A DNA stretch of 64,000 bases from Klebsiella pneumoniae. GTDB lineage: Bacteria > Verrucomicrobiota > Verrucomicrobiia > Limisphaerales > SXTU01. The notes under the pieces were generated by a model, which saw only the letters and a list, made by a program, of their open reading frames with translations, made no database searches and had not been told where the DNA came from. The stretch covers positions 1 to 64,000 of the forward strand of contig CALQJI020000001.1 in NCBI GenBank assembly GCA_943330855.2. Reading direction: 5' to 3'. This document shows, piece by piece, positions 32,547 to 40,754 of this stretch; position 1 is the first letter of the stretch, and every line of letters begins with the position of its first letter. Both the position numbers and the translations under genes were made by a program.

Positions 32547-33554
32547 CTAAATCTTCGCTACCCGCACGGTGCGATCAATGCGGACGGTGTTGCCCTTGGT
32601 GTTCTGAACCTGCTTGGGGTCGAGTTGCCCGAAGAGCTGCCGAATGAAACGGCCCATCGTCTCGTTCGTGGGGCCGTAGCCGGCGTGGTAGATATAGTGC
32701 TCCAAGTCGTGCAGCACCTCGTCCGCGTTGGCGTAGCGTCGGCTCAGTTCGCGCTCCAAGCACTTGTGCAAAATTTTGTTTAGCGTCTCGTCGATGCGCG
32801 GATCCAGTGTGCGGAAGTCGGGAATCGCCATGCTCTGCACGCGGTCGCGCGACTCCGTCATGCTCGCGCCCTTAAAGATGTTGTGCCCGAGGAGCAACTG
32901 CGCCAGCACGATGCCGACAGAGAAAATGTCCGAGCGTTTGTCCGTGATCTGGAAGTTCGACTGCTCGGGACTCATGTAGTCCACCTTGCCGGCGACCACT
33001 TCACCCTCCTGATCCTGCAATAGCCCGCGCGCCTTCGCGATGCCAAAGTCGGTGATCTTCACATCGCCCTCGAAGGCGATCATCACGTTCTTCAGGTTGA
33101 TGTCGCGATGCACGATGCCCAGTGCCTTGCCGTCCTTATCAGCCTTCACATGGGCGTAGGCGAGGCCGCGAGCGATGCGGCTGGCGATAAACACCGCAAG
33201 TTCCTTCGGCAACTGCCGGTTATGATCCGTGCATTTGGTCATGAACTGCTCGACGTTCGCACCGCGAATCATCTCCATCGCGATGAAGAACATCCCGTCC
33301 GTCTCGCCCAGATGGTAGGTCTGGACGATGTTGGTGTGGATGAGGTCGGCGACGAGCTTGGCCTCGCCGATGAAGTTTTCGATGAAGAGCTTCTGGTTCG
33401 CATAGCTCTGACGAATCACCTTGATAGCCACGCGCTTGATGAAGCCGCTCGCGCCGTGCTGCTCCGCCTCGTAGACAACGCCCATGCCGCCCTCGAAAAT
33501 CTTATTAACGATTTTGTAGCGAACCGGACATTGGATGCTGAACAGCCCTAGCAC
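32547..33554 (-). CDS. Hanks-type serine/threonine protein kinase
   Basis: 335 residues. The start is a GTG at 33554, just before the kinase domain; a TTG at 33665 would add 37 residues. The glycine loop is EGGMGVVYEAE, the ATP-binding lysine is K45 in VAIKVI, the catalytic loop is HRDINLKN (H149, D151, N156), DFG is at 169-171 and KVDYMSPEQ follows. There is no transmembrane segment or extracellular sensor, so it is a soluble kinase. The Asp-containing catalytic loop is intact, so it is probably active. It ends 6 bp before aguB, but no substrate is evident. Confidence 0.9.
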   Translation of the reverse strand: MLGLFSIQCPVRYKIVNKIFEGGMGVVYEAEQHGASGFIKRVAIKVIRQSYANQKLFIENFIGEAKLVADLIHTNIVQTYHLGETDGMFFIAMEMIRGANVEQFMTKCTDHNRQLPKELAVFIASRIARGLAYAHVKADKDGKALGIVHRDINLKNVMIAFEGDVKITDFGIAKARGLLQDQEGEVVAGKVDYMSPEQSNFQITDKRSDIFSVGIVLAQLLLGHNIFKGASMTESRDRVQSMAIPDFRTLDPRIDETLNKILHKCLERELSRRYANADEVLHDLEHYIYHAGYGPTNETMGRFIRQLFGQLDPKQVQNTKGNTVRIDRTVRVAKI

Positions 33555-33661
33555 GCGCGAACGACACTTAAAATCGGACGGCCAGTCAAGCACCGACCCG
33601 CTGGCGAGGCGGATTTCACGCTGCGAAAATCCCCTGCCATCAGCGGCGCGCGCTTCCGCCC

Positions 33662-34846
33662 TCAATCCAATGACACCTTGCTGCCGAGCTTCAGCAGGTC
33701 TAGGCCGATCTTGTCCACGTCGAACCTACCCCCCATCGCGTCGCCGTAGTTCGCGAGGATGATGACACCGATTTGATGGGTGCGGTTCAAACCGATGAAA
33801 CTCACGTAGCCTCCGGTCCCGCCGTTGTGCCAGTAGATTTCCAACCCGCCCTGCAACGTCAGCTCGCGCTGCCAGCCGAGTGGCAGGTCACCCGCCTCGC
33901 CCACCTTTTGGAGCATGCGTGCACGGGTCAGCGAGCGGCCCACAGGCGTCTCCGCAGCGGCGAGATTCGCCTCGATGAAGGTCAGCAGATCGCCTGCATC
34001 GGAGCGGAACGCCCCCGTCGGCGCGAAGACATCGAAGTCCCACCCGGCCACTTCCGCGCCCTTGGAGGAATGGCCGCGCGTGAGCCGGGCACGCTGCTCG
34101 TCCGTCATACGAATCACCGTGTTCGTCATGCCCAACGGCTCCAACAGTGTGGTGCGCACCAACTCCTCGTAGGGCTGCTCCGCCTTGAGTGTGAGCACGT
34201 GGCCGAGCAGTGCGAAGCCGACGTTCGAGTAGTCCACCACCCGACCCGGAGGGTTGTTCGGCTTGGCTCCGGCGAGGAATTGATAGAACTGCTCCGCGCC
34301 ATACCTCGCGTAAGGATTCGCGAGGTTTGCCTCAGACGTGTCCAAGTTCCCCGGGAGGCGTGGCAGGCCGGACGTATGCGTGGCGAGGTGCAGGAGCGTG
34401 ATTGACTCCAACGCGCTGGCGAGCACCACCTTCTCCGGCAGCGATGCGCGCAACGAGTCCGTGAACTTCACCTTGCCGTCGAGTTCGAGCCGCGCCAGCG
34501 CGACGGCGGTGAAAAGCTTCGTGACGGATCCGATTTCAAACAAAGTCTGCGCGTCGGGTGGGACGGAGTTCGTCGCGCTCGCCTGTCCGAAGCCCAGCAC
34601 TGCGCGTTTTCCCCTCTGCGTGAGGCCAACGATGAGGGCAGCATTCCTCCGGTCCGCCACATAGCCCTCGCCCATTTTTGTCGCACGCAGCTTGAGGTCA
34701 CGGGTGTCGGTGAGCTTGTCCCACTTCCTCTTTTCGTGGACGACGTAGGTGATGAGTCCCCCAAACAAGAGCGCCAGCAAGAGGAGCACGCCGCCACCAA
34801 TTTTCAGGGCCAGCCAGAAGAATTTTCGCGCCGGGTCGTTTTGCAT
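33662..34846 (-). CDS. membrane-anchored class C-like serine hydrolase
   Basis: 394 residues. A membrane segment at about 11-35 anchors a periplasmic beta-lactamase-fold domain with S107-V-T-K110, Y206-S-N208 and an HNGGTGGYV triad. The family includes class C beta-lactamases, DD-peptidases and esterases; the short spacing and absence of other family marks favour a peptidase or esterase. The start codon lies inside a perfect hairpin (34841-34860). It may act on envelope peptides or esters; the substrate is unassigned. Confidence 0.85.
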   Translation of the reverse strand: MQNDPARKFFWLALKIGGGVLLLLALLFGGLITYVVHEKRKWDKLTDTRDLKLRATKMGEGYVADRRNAALIVGLTQRGKRAVLGFGQASATNSVPPDAQTLFEIGSVTKLFTAVALARLELDGKVKFTDSLRASLPEKVVLASALESITLLHLATHTSGLPRLPGNLDTSEANLANPYARYGAEQFYQFLAGAKPNNPPGRVVDYSNVGFALLGHVLTLKAEQPYEELVRTTLLEPLGMTNTVIRMTDEQRARLTRGHSSKGAEVAGWDFDVFAPTGAFRSDAGDLLTFIEANLAAAETPVGRSLTRARMLQKVGEAGDLPLGWQRELTLQGGLEIYWHNGGTGGYVSFIGLNRTHQIGVIILANYGDAMGGRFDVDKIGLDLLKLGSKVSLD

Positions 34847-34860
34847 CGGCCCCGATGCAA
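34841..34860 (-). promoter_or_regulatory. hairpin enclosing a start codon
   Basis: TTGCATCG-GGGC-CGATGCAA on the minus strand is a perfect 8-bp stem with a 4-nt loop. The AUG of the serine hydrolase gene (34846-34844) lies in its 3' arm, so a folded transcript would hide the start codon. Confidence 0.45.
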
Positions 34861-35155
34861 CCCGGGTAACGCCGCTGGCTCAAGGGAAATACCACGGGCG
34901 CGTCACCATTCCTTTGAAGCCACTGACCCTCTCATCAGTGCCCGATCTGAGCCGTGTGCAAACAGCGCAAACCATTTCAACGGATTGCGCCTCGCTCGTT
35001 AGCTTCACCGGGCTGAAGTCGACGCTAATCGGCGGAGCGAATCCGCACGCAGCCGCACACCAAAATCGGGAGCGATTTGAGCCCCGCCGACTCAACTGCT
35101 CACTTTTCCACTTTCCCACTTTCCCATCTGCGCACTTCTCTCCCATCATCGCGCC
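34847..35155. other. 309-bp divergent intergenic region
   Basis: Separates the serine hydrolase and mpl. It contains half of the start-codon hairpin and, at 35099-35140, an ACTTTTCC/ACTTTCCC-type octamer leader repeat ending 15 nt before the mpl ATG. No gene is supported here. Confidence 0.6.
35099..35140 (+). repeat. octanucleotide leader repeat ACTTTCCC
   Basis: ACTTTTCC, ACTTTCCC, ACTTTCCC and ATCTGCGC, then ACTTCTC follow at about 8-base steps upstream of mpl. It resembles the ACT-starting heptamer repeats of other leaders here. Confidence 0.5.
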
Positions 35156-36550
35156 ATGCTTTCGGACATTCGCTCGGTTCACTTCGTGGGGATTTGCGGC
35201 ACGGCGATGGCCAGCGCAGCGGCGGCGATGCAGGCGCGCGGCTTCCGCGTCACCGGCTCGGACGCCAACGTGTATCCGCCGATGTCCACCTTCCTCGCCG
35301 AGCAGAAGCTGGAAGTCATCTCCGGCTACGACGAACGCAATCTCGCGTCCAAACCCGACCTCGTGGTCATCGGCAACGCCCTCTCTCGCGGCAACCCGGA
35401 AGTCGAGGCCGTGCTGGATCGCAAGCTGCGCTACTGCTCACTGCCCGAGCTGCTCAAGGAGTTTTTCATCCGCGGCAAACGCTCGCTCGTCGTCAGCGGC
35501 ACGCATGGAAAAACCACGACGACTTCGCTCCTCACCTGGGTCTTTGAGAGTGCTGGGCTAAACCCCAGCTACCTCATCGGTGGCATTCCAAGCAACCTCG
35601 GCGCGGGCGCGCGCTTCACGGACAGCGAGTGGTTCATCATCGAGGGCGACGAATACGACACGGCCTTTTTCGACAAGCGCAGCAAGTTCGTCCATTACCT
35701 GCCCGAGGTCGCCATCATCAACAACCTCGAGCACGACCACGCCGACATCTTCCCTGATATCGCTTCCGTGCAGAAGACCTTCAGCCACCTCATCCGCCTC
35801 GTGCCGCGCAATGGCCTGCTGCTGGCCAACGGCGATGAGCCGCACCTCGCCCCGCTGCTCGACGTGACGCACTGCCCGGTAAAGCGCTTCGGCCTAGGCG
35901 ACCACAACGCCGTGCGTGCCTTCAACCTCCAGTTCGGCGCGACCGCCACGACCTTTGAAACCCCGAGCTGCAAATTTCAGCTCAACATGGTCGGTGAACT
36001 CAACGTGCGGAACGCCCTCGCCGTCGTCGGCGTCGCGAAGCACTGCGGCCTCTCGAACAAGCAGATACAGGCCGGCTTCGACACGTTCAGTGGCGTTAAA
36101 CGCCGGATGGAAGTGCGCGGCATCTCCGGCGGCGTGACCGTGGTGGACGACTTCGGGCATCACCCCACGGCCATCCGCGAGACCCTCAAGGCGCTGCGCA
36201 TCAAGTATCCCACACAAAAGCTCTGGGCCGTCTTCGAGCCCCGCTCGCAAAGCACGCGCCGCAACGTCTTTCAAAACGACTTCCCCACCGCGTTCGGCTG
36301 CGCGGACGCCGTCATCATCGCGGAGGTCGCCTTTGCAAACGTGCTCTCGGTGGAGGAACGACTGGACACGGCCAAGCTCATGGCGGACCTGAGGGCCAAC
36401 GGCAAGTGCGCGGAATTCCTCCCCGACGTGGACACCATCGTGCGCCACCTCGCGCAAAACGCACTCGGCGGGGACGTGATTTGCGTCTTCACCAACGGCG
36501 GCTTCGGCAACATCCACACGAAGCTACTGGAGCGCCTGGGGAAACGGTAA
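35156..36550 (+). CDS. mpl: UDP-MurNAc:L-Ala-D-Glu-meso-Dap ligase
   Basis: 464 residues of the Mur ligase family. The N-terminus has HFVGICGTAMASAA and the GSDANVYPPMSTFL segment typical of Mpl. The ATP loop is SGTHGKTTTTSLL (115-123), then IIEGDEYDTAFFDKRSKF, NNLEHDHADIFPD, GELNVRNALAVVGVA and DDFGHHPTAIRETL. Mpl attaches a recycled tripeptide to UDP-MurNAc in the cytosol, joining peptidoglycan recycling. It fits the NamZ-type fusion and two serine hydrolases nearby. Confidence 0.96.
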   Translation: MLSDIRSVHFVGICGTAMASAAAAMQARGFRVTGSDANVYPPMSTFLAEQKLEVISGYDERNLASKPDLVVIGNALSRGNPEVEAVLDRKLRYCSLPELLKEFFIRGKRSLVVSGTHGKTTTTSLLTWVFESAGLNPSYLIGGIPSNLGAGARFTDSEWFIIEGDEYDTAFFDKRSKFVHYLPEVAIINNLEHDHADIFPDIASVQKTFSHLIRLVPRNGLLLANGDEPHLAPLLDVTHCPVKRFGLGDHNAVRAFNLQFGATATTFETPSCKFQLNMVGELNVRNALAVVGVAKHCGLSNKQIQAGFDTFSGVKRRMEVRGISGGVTVVDDFGHHPTAIRETLKALRIKYPTQKLWAVFEPRSQSTRRNVFQNDFPTAFGCADAVIIAEVAFANVLSVEERLDTAKLMADLRANGKCAEFLPDVDTIVRHLAQNALGGDVICVFTNGGFGNIHTKLLERLGKR

Positions 36551-36606
36551 TAGTGAGCGGGTAAACTGGGGCGGTTCAGCGCCACTTCCTTCTCCGCTCG
36601 TCGGCA

Positions 36607-38223
36607 TCAGTTCTGCCGCACCAACTGCAGGGAGCCGAGGTCGAACCACGCCCTGCCCTTTTCGGCGCGGAGTTCGCAGATGAGGGTGACTTCGGTGTCG
36701 GCAGCGGGCACATCGAAATCGAAGGTGATTTTCTTCCAGTCGCTGTCGCCGCTTAACTGGTTCGGGCGGGAAGAGCCGGAGATACGCAGGCCCGCGCCCT
36801 CGCCCGTAGGCTCCTTGAGCGGCACGACATCCTTGGTCGCGATCTTGCCTTCGAAGCGATACTTGCCGGCGCTGAGCAGCACGCGGGAGCGCCACGACGC
36901 GACGACGCGGCTGGGCTTGTCGAGGTTGATTTCCAAGGCCTTCACGCCGCCCCGGTCGGCCTTGTCGGACATCTGGGGCTCGCCAGCGTCGGCCTGGGAT
37001 TCCCACTGGGTGAGCTTGAAGGAGCCGTCGGCGGCGGGCTTCACGGGTTTCATCGGCTGGATGCCGACTTGCTTCTGGAGGCCGGCGATGCGCGCGAGGA
37101 CGCGGTTGACCGCGTCGCGCGTGGTGTTGTCGAAGTTCTTCGCCGCGCCTTCGTTCATCTCGGCCAGTGCGGGGCGGACGTGGGCGTGGACTTTGGCGAT
37201 TTCGTTCGTGAGAAACTCGGCGGTGAAGACGTTGGTGAGCAACGAGGCCACGCGGTCGCGATACTGGTTCTTGGTCTGCGGGAGCTGCCACACGGCGCTG
37301 GTGACGAGGCCGCCCATGCTGTCGAAGACGGGGAAGTTCGGGTCGCCGAAGACCTGGTCCATGCCGGAGGGGAGGAAGTAAACCTGCGTGGAGCCGGCGG
37401 GGACGAGGAGGCGGTAGTTGTTGCGGTTGCGCGCGTAGCCGTCCCAGTGGGCGATCATCATCTCCATGGCAATGACGGAGAGGAAGTGGTCCACGGCGAG
37501 GGTTTCAGTGAGGCGCTGGGCGCGTTTGACGAGCTCGGGCTCGCGGCTGGCGGCGACGAGGTTCTTGAGTTCCGCCTGGTCGTTGGTGCCGTGGCCGAGC
37601 TTGCGGTCCTTCTTCTGGTCCACGTCGGCGCAGAAGCCCCCGTCCCAGAAGGTGCCAGCCTTGCTGCCGAAGTGCTGCTTCATGAACTGCGAGTCGAAGC
37701 CCTCCTTGAGCACGTAGAAGCCGAGGTCGCGGCCGTTGAGCCAGACGCGGGCGTGGGAGATGCGGGGGGTGGGGACGCCGGCGGCGTTGAACAGCGCGGA
37801 GGAGAGATACTCGTGCAGGTAGCCGCCGTCCTGCACTGAGTTGTTGAGGTGGAGTTTGTCGAGGCCGTGGAATTTCTGCTTCTCGCGGTATTTGTCGAAG
37901 TTGAGCGTTAGCGCCGGGCGGTCATTTACCGGACGGAAGCTGCCCGCCGCGCCCTTGAGGTGGACGCCGACCTCGCTGTAGATGAACTCGTCGCCCTCGC
38001 GGACGGTGCAGCGGACGAAGGAGCGGTTGTCCTTGTTGAGTTTGGCGAGTTCGGTGGGGTTAATCTCGATGCGCAGCTTGGGGATTTTGCCCTCGCGGAA
38101 AAAGACCTGGTCGGCGTCGTCGGGCTGGGCAGCTCGCCCGGCCAGTGCGGCGAACAGGGCCAGCGCTCCGGTGAGCAACCGGAGCGTCAGGCGGCGGGTC
38201 TGGCCATGACTTTGGAAAAACAT
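36607..38223 (-). CDS. CotH-kinase-fold exported protein
   Basis: 538 residues with a signal peptide (about 1-32). The CotH kinase domain occupies about 45-380: IPKLRIEINPTELAKL, VGVHLKGAAGSFRP, FHGLDKLHLNNSVQDGGYLHE, GFYVLKEGFDSQFM, AMEMMIAHWDGYARNRNNY and LPSGMDQVFGDPNF. The C-terminal 150 residues look like a carbohydrate-binding beta-sandwich (RVVASWRSRVLLSAGKYRF). CotH proteins are atypical secreted protein kinases (spore coat CotH phosphorylates CotB). An extracytoplasmic substrate is unknown here. Confidence 0.88.
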   Translation of the reverse strand: MFFQSHGQTRRLTLRLLTGALALFAALAGRAAQPDDADQVFFREGKIPKLRIEINPTELAKLNKDNRSFVRCTVREGDEFIYSEVGVHLKGAAGSFRPVNDRPALTLNFDKYREKQKFHGLDKLHLNNSVQDGGYLHEYLSSALFNAAGVPTPRISHARVWLNGRDLGFYVLKEGFDSQFMKQHFGSKAGTFWDGGFCADVDQKKDRKLGHGTNDQAELKNLVAASREPELVKRAQRLTETLAVDHFLSVIAMEMMIAHWDGYARNRNNYRLLVPAGSTQVYFLPSGMDQVFGDPNFPVFDSMGGLVTSAVWQLPQTKNQYRDRVASLLTNVFTAEFLTNEIAKVHAHVRPALAEMNEGAAKNFDNTTRDAVNRVLARIAGLQKQVGIQPMKPVKPAADGSFKLTQWESQADAGEPQMSDKADRGGVKALEINLDKPSRVVASWRSRVLLSAGKYRFEGKIATKDVVPLKEPTGEGAGLRISGSSRPNQLSGDSDWKKITFDFDVPAADTEVTLICELRAEKGRAWFDLGSLQLVRQN

Positions 38224-38383
38224 CGGCGTTTCGACTGCGTGACAGGTGAAGTCGTTCGAGAGTATCGGGGAAAAGTTTGGCGGGGCAAGCGCGCAGGCCG
38301 GACGTTCAGAAAGTTTCGGTGCGGGGTTGGCAGGCTGCCGCCGTTCTGCGATAAGGTTCCGAGTTGTCTCTGACCGTTACACC

Positions 38384-38881
38384 ATGATGAAAACTTTGTT
38401 CGCCCTCTTCGCCGTCCTGTCGCTCGCCACCTTCACTGGTTGCAAGCCCACCAGTTCCTCCTCGCACAGCCACAGCCACGGCGGCGGCCATCACCACGAG
38501 CCGCCGCACGGCGGGACGGCGATTGACCTCGGCGAGGAGGAGGCGCACCTGGAGTTCGTCCTCGATGCGGCGGCGGGCAAGCTCACCTGCTACGTGCTCA
38601 AGCCCCACATGAGCGGCTTCCAGCGCATCATGCAGGAGTCGCTGGAACTGACCGCGACCGGCGGTGGCAAGGCGGAGACGCTCACGCTCAAGGCCGTCGC
38701 CAACGCCGCGACCGGCGAAAAGGCCGGCGACACCTCGCAGTTCGAGGTGCAGGCGGACTGGCTCAAGACGGCGAAGAGCTTCGATGTGGTGCTGAAGTCC
38801 ATCAACGTGCGCGGGAAGGACTACGCGGCGCTCAAGTTTAACTTTCCGAAGGGCAGCGCCCCGGAAGCCGTCAAGAAGTGA
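38384..38881 (+). CDS. His-rich lipoprotein, putative metal-binding
   Basis: 165 residues. The N-terminus has a signal ending in a lipobox-like TFTGC (C20). A histidine-rich segment (SHSHSHGGGHHHEPPHGG) follows and should bind zinc, nickel or copper. The remaining domain is beta-rich and not recognised. It starts a short operon with the DUF3299 gene 7 bp downstream. A role in metal homeostasis is inferred from the histidines only. ATG 38387 is an alternative start. Confidence 0.7.
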   Translation: MMKTLFALFAVLSLATFTGCKPTSSSSHSHSHGGGHHHEPPHGGTAIDLGEEEAHLEFVLDAAAGKLTCYVLKPHMSGFQRIMQESLELTATGGGKAETLTLKAVANAATGEKAGDTSQFEVQADWLKTAKSFDVVLKSINVRGKDYAALKFNFPKGSAPEAVKK

Positions 38882-38888
38882 GCCGACC

Positions 38889-39527
38889 ATGAACTCAAAA
38901 CTCGCCTCTTCCTTCGCCGCGCTCGCCGCCGTTGGCTGCCTCCTCGCCACCGCCGCCGATGCACCCAAGGCCGCGAAGAAGGAAGTGCGCGGTGCGCCCA
39001 TCCAAAAGCTGGCCCCCGCCGCGCCGACCAACGCCGCGCCCGCCATCGCGATCGCCGGAACCAACGCTCCCGCCCTCGGCCCCGTGCAGAAGGACGGCGA
39101 GTTCCTCATCGTGGGCTTCGACCGGCTCGCGACGTTCAACTACGACGTGCCCGATGACGCACCCGTCGGCACCAACGCCACGGTCAAGCCCGTCGCGCCG
39201 CCCAAGGACCAGATTCCCGCCAGCGTAAAAGCCTTCGACAAGCAACGCGTGGCGCTCAAGGGCTTCATGCTCCCGCTGAAGGTCGAGGGAGGCCTCATCA
39301 CCGAACTGCTCGTCATGCGCGACCAATCCATGTGCTGCTACGGCACCGTCCCGAAAATCAACGAGTGGGTGAGCGTGAAGATGACCGGCAAGGGCGTGAA
39401 ACCCATCATGGACCAAGCCGTGACCCTCTACGGCAAGTTGCACGTCGGCGAAATCCGCGAGAACGGCTACCTCGTCGGCATCTACCAGATGGACGGGGAG
39501 AAGCTGGCCGGGCCGCTGGATTTGTGA
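38889..39527 (+). CDS. DUF3299 family protein
   Basis: 212 residues with a short signal-like N-terminus and an Ala/Pro-rich linker. The C-terminal DUF3299-type domain has ALKGFMLPLKVEGGLITELLV, then MCCYGTVPKINEWV and VTLYGKLHVGEI and LVGIYQMDGE. The CC-G motif may bind metal or form a disulfide. The family is exported and uncharacterised. It follows the His-rich lipoprotein by 7 bp and probably shares its transcript; a linked metal-handling role is plausible but untested. Confidence 0.8.
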   Translation: MNSKLASSFAALAAVGCLLATAADAPKAAKKEVRGAPIQKLAPAAPTNAAPAIAIAGTNAPALGPVQKDGEFLIVGFDRLATFNYDVPDDAPVGTNATVKPVAPPKDQIPASVKAFDKQRVALKGFMLPLKVEGGLITELLVMRDQSMCCYGTVPKINEWVSVKMTGKGVKPIMDQAVTLYGKLHVGEIRENGYLVGIYQMDGEKLAGPLDL

Positions 39528-39674
39528 GCGAACTGGGAAAGCTCTAGGTTCCAATCGCCTCTCCTGAAATTCCCCGCCCCGAATCCGCGTGTGCGTCCTC
39601 GGGATTTCTGCCCGCCCGTCTTTCCGTGAACTTGCCATCCGTCGGCGGCGTCGGCTGCTACGACTAAAATTACC

Positions 39675-40745
39675 GTGAAACACCTGCTCCACTCCGCGCT
39701 GGCCGTCCTCTGCCTCAGCGCGCTGACACAAACCACCTTCGCCGCTGCCGCCGCTGGTTCCCCCACGCGACCCAAGGACACCGTCATCGTGGACGCCAAG
39801 ACCGAGGCCGTCATCAAGGCCGGCCTCAAGTATCTTGCCTCGAAACAGCAACCGTCCGGCGCGTGGGGCTTCAGCGGCGAGGAAACCAAGCGCACCCACG
39901 CCATGACCGGCTACACCCTCATGGCCTTCCAAGCCGCCGGCCACCTCCCCGGCGAGGGCGAATACGGCAAGAACGTCACCGCCGGGATGAACTACCTCCT
40001 CGATTCCATCGGCCCCGACGGCCTCTACACGCACAACAACCAGCGCAGCGACGGCCAATACATGTATTCCCACGGCATCGCCACCATCGCGCTCGCCGAA
40101 CTCTACGGCCAGACCAAGTCCCCGACCATCCGCGCCAAGCTCGACAAGGCCGTGAAAGTCATCATCAGCGCGCAGGCCACTGAGGCCGGCCACGAAGGCG
40201 GTTGGCGCTACCGCCCCGTTGCGAAGGACGCCGACATCTCCGTTACCGTCCTCTCGCTCGTCGCCATCCGCGCCGCGAAGAACGGCGGCCTCGAAGTGCC
40301 CCAGCGCACCATTGACGAAGCGGTCGCCTACGTGAGGCGCTGCCAGGACGAGCGCACCGGCGGCTTCTGCTACCAACCGCAGCGCGACCCCGGCTTCGCG
40401 CGCACGGCGGCGGCGATTTACTCCCTGCAAGTCTGCGGCCTCTACGACGACCCGATGGTGAAGAAGGGTTCCACCTACCTCTTCGACAACCTCCGCGAGG
40501 ACCACGAGTGGTTCGCCTACGGCAACTTCTACGCCGCCTCCGCGCAATACATGGTCGGCGGCGAGACGTGGCAGAAGTGGTATCCGAAGATGAAAGACAT
40601 CCTCCTCGCGCAAGTCGTGAAGCAAGGCGACCTCGCCTACTGGGAAGCGCGCGGTCGCGGCGGCGTCGGCCCGACCTTCTGCACGGCGGTTTACACGATG
40701 ATTCTGGCGATGCCGTATCACTACATCCCGCTGTATCAGCGCTAG
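39675..40745 (+). CDS. exported squalene-cyclase/prenyltransferase-fold (alpha/alpha barrel) protein
   Basis: 356 residues from a GTG start, with a signal peptide (about 1-24). The mature chain repeats helices of the terpene cyclase/prenyltransferase barrel: AGLKYLASKQQPSGAWGF, NYLLDSIGPDGLYTHNNQRS, GIATIALAELYG, GGWRYRPVAKDADISVTVLS, RRCQDERTGGFCYQP and WFAYGNFYAASAQYM. The fold occurs in many secreted planctomycete and verrucomicrobial proteins without terpene chemistry. No DXDD cyclase motif is present, so enzymatic activity is doubtful. The next gene starts 9 bp on. Confidence 0.82.
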   Translation: MKHLLHSALAVLCLSALTQTTFAAAAAGSPTRPKDTVIVDAKTEAVIKAGLKYLASKQQPSGAWGFSGEETKRTHAMTGYTLMAFQAAGHLPGEGEYGKNVTAGMNYLLDSIGPDGLYTHNNQRSDGQYMYSHGIATIALAELYGQTKSPTIRAKLDKAVKVIISAQATEAGHEGGWRYRPVAKDADISVTVLSLVAIRAAKNGGLEVPQRTIDEAVAYVRRCQDERTGGFCYQPQRDPGFARTAAAIYSLQVCGLYDDPMVKKGSTYLFDNLREDHEWFAYGNFYAASAQYMVGGETWQKWYPKMKDILLAQVVKQGDLAYWEARGRGGVGPTFCTAVYTMILAMPYHYIPLYQR

Positions 40746-40754
40746 GATTTGGCA

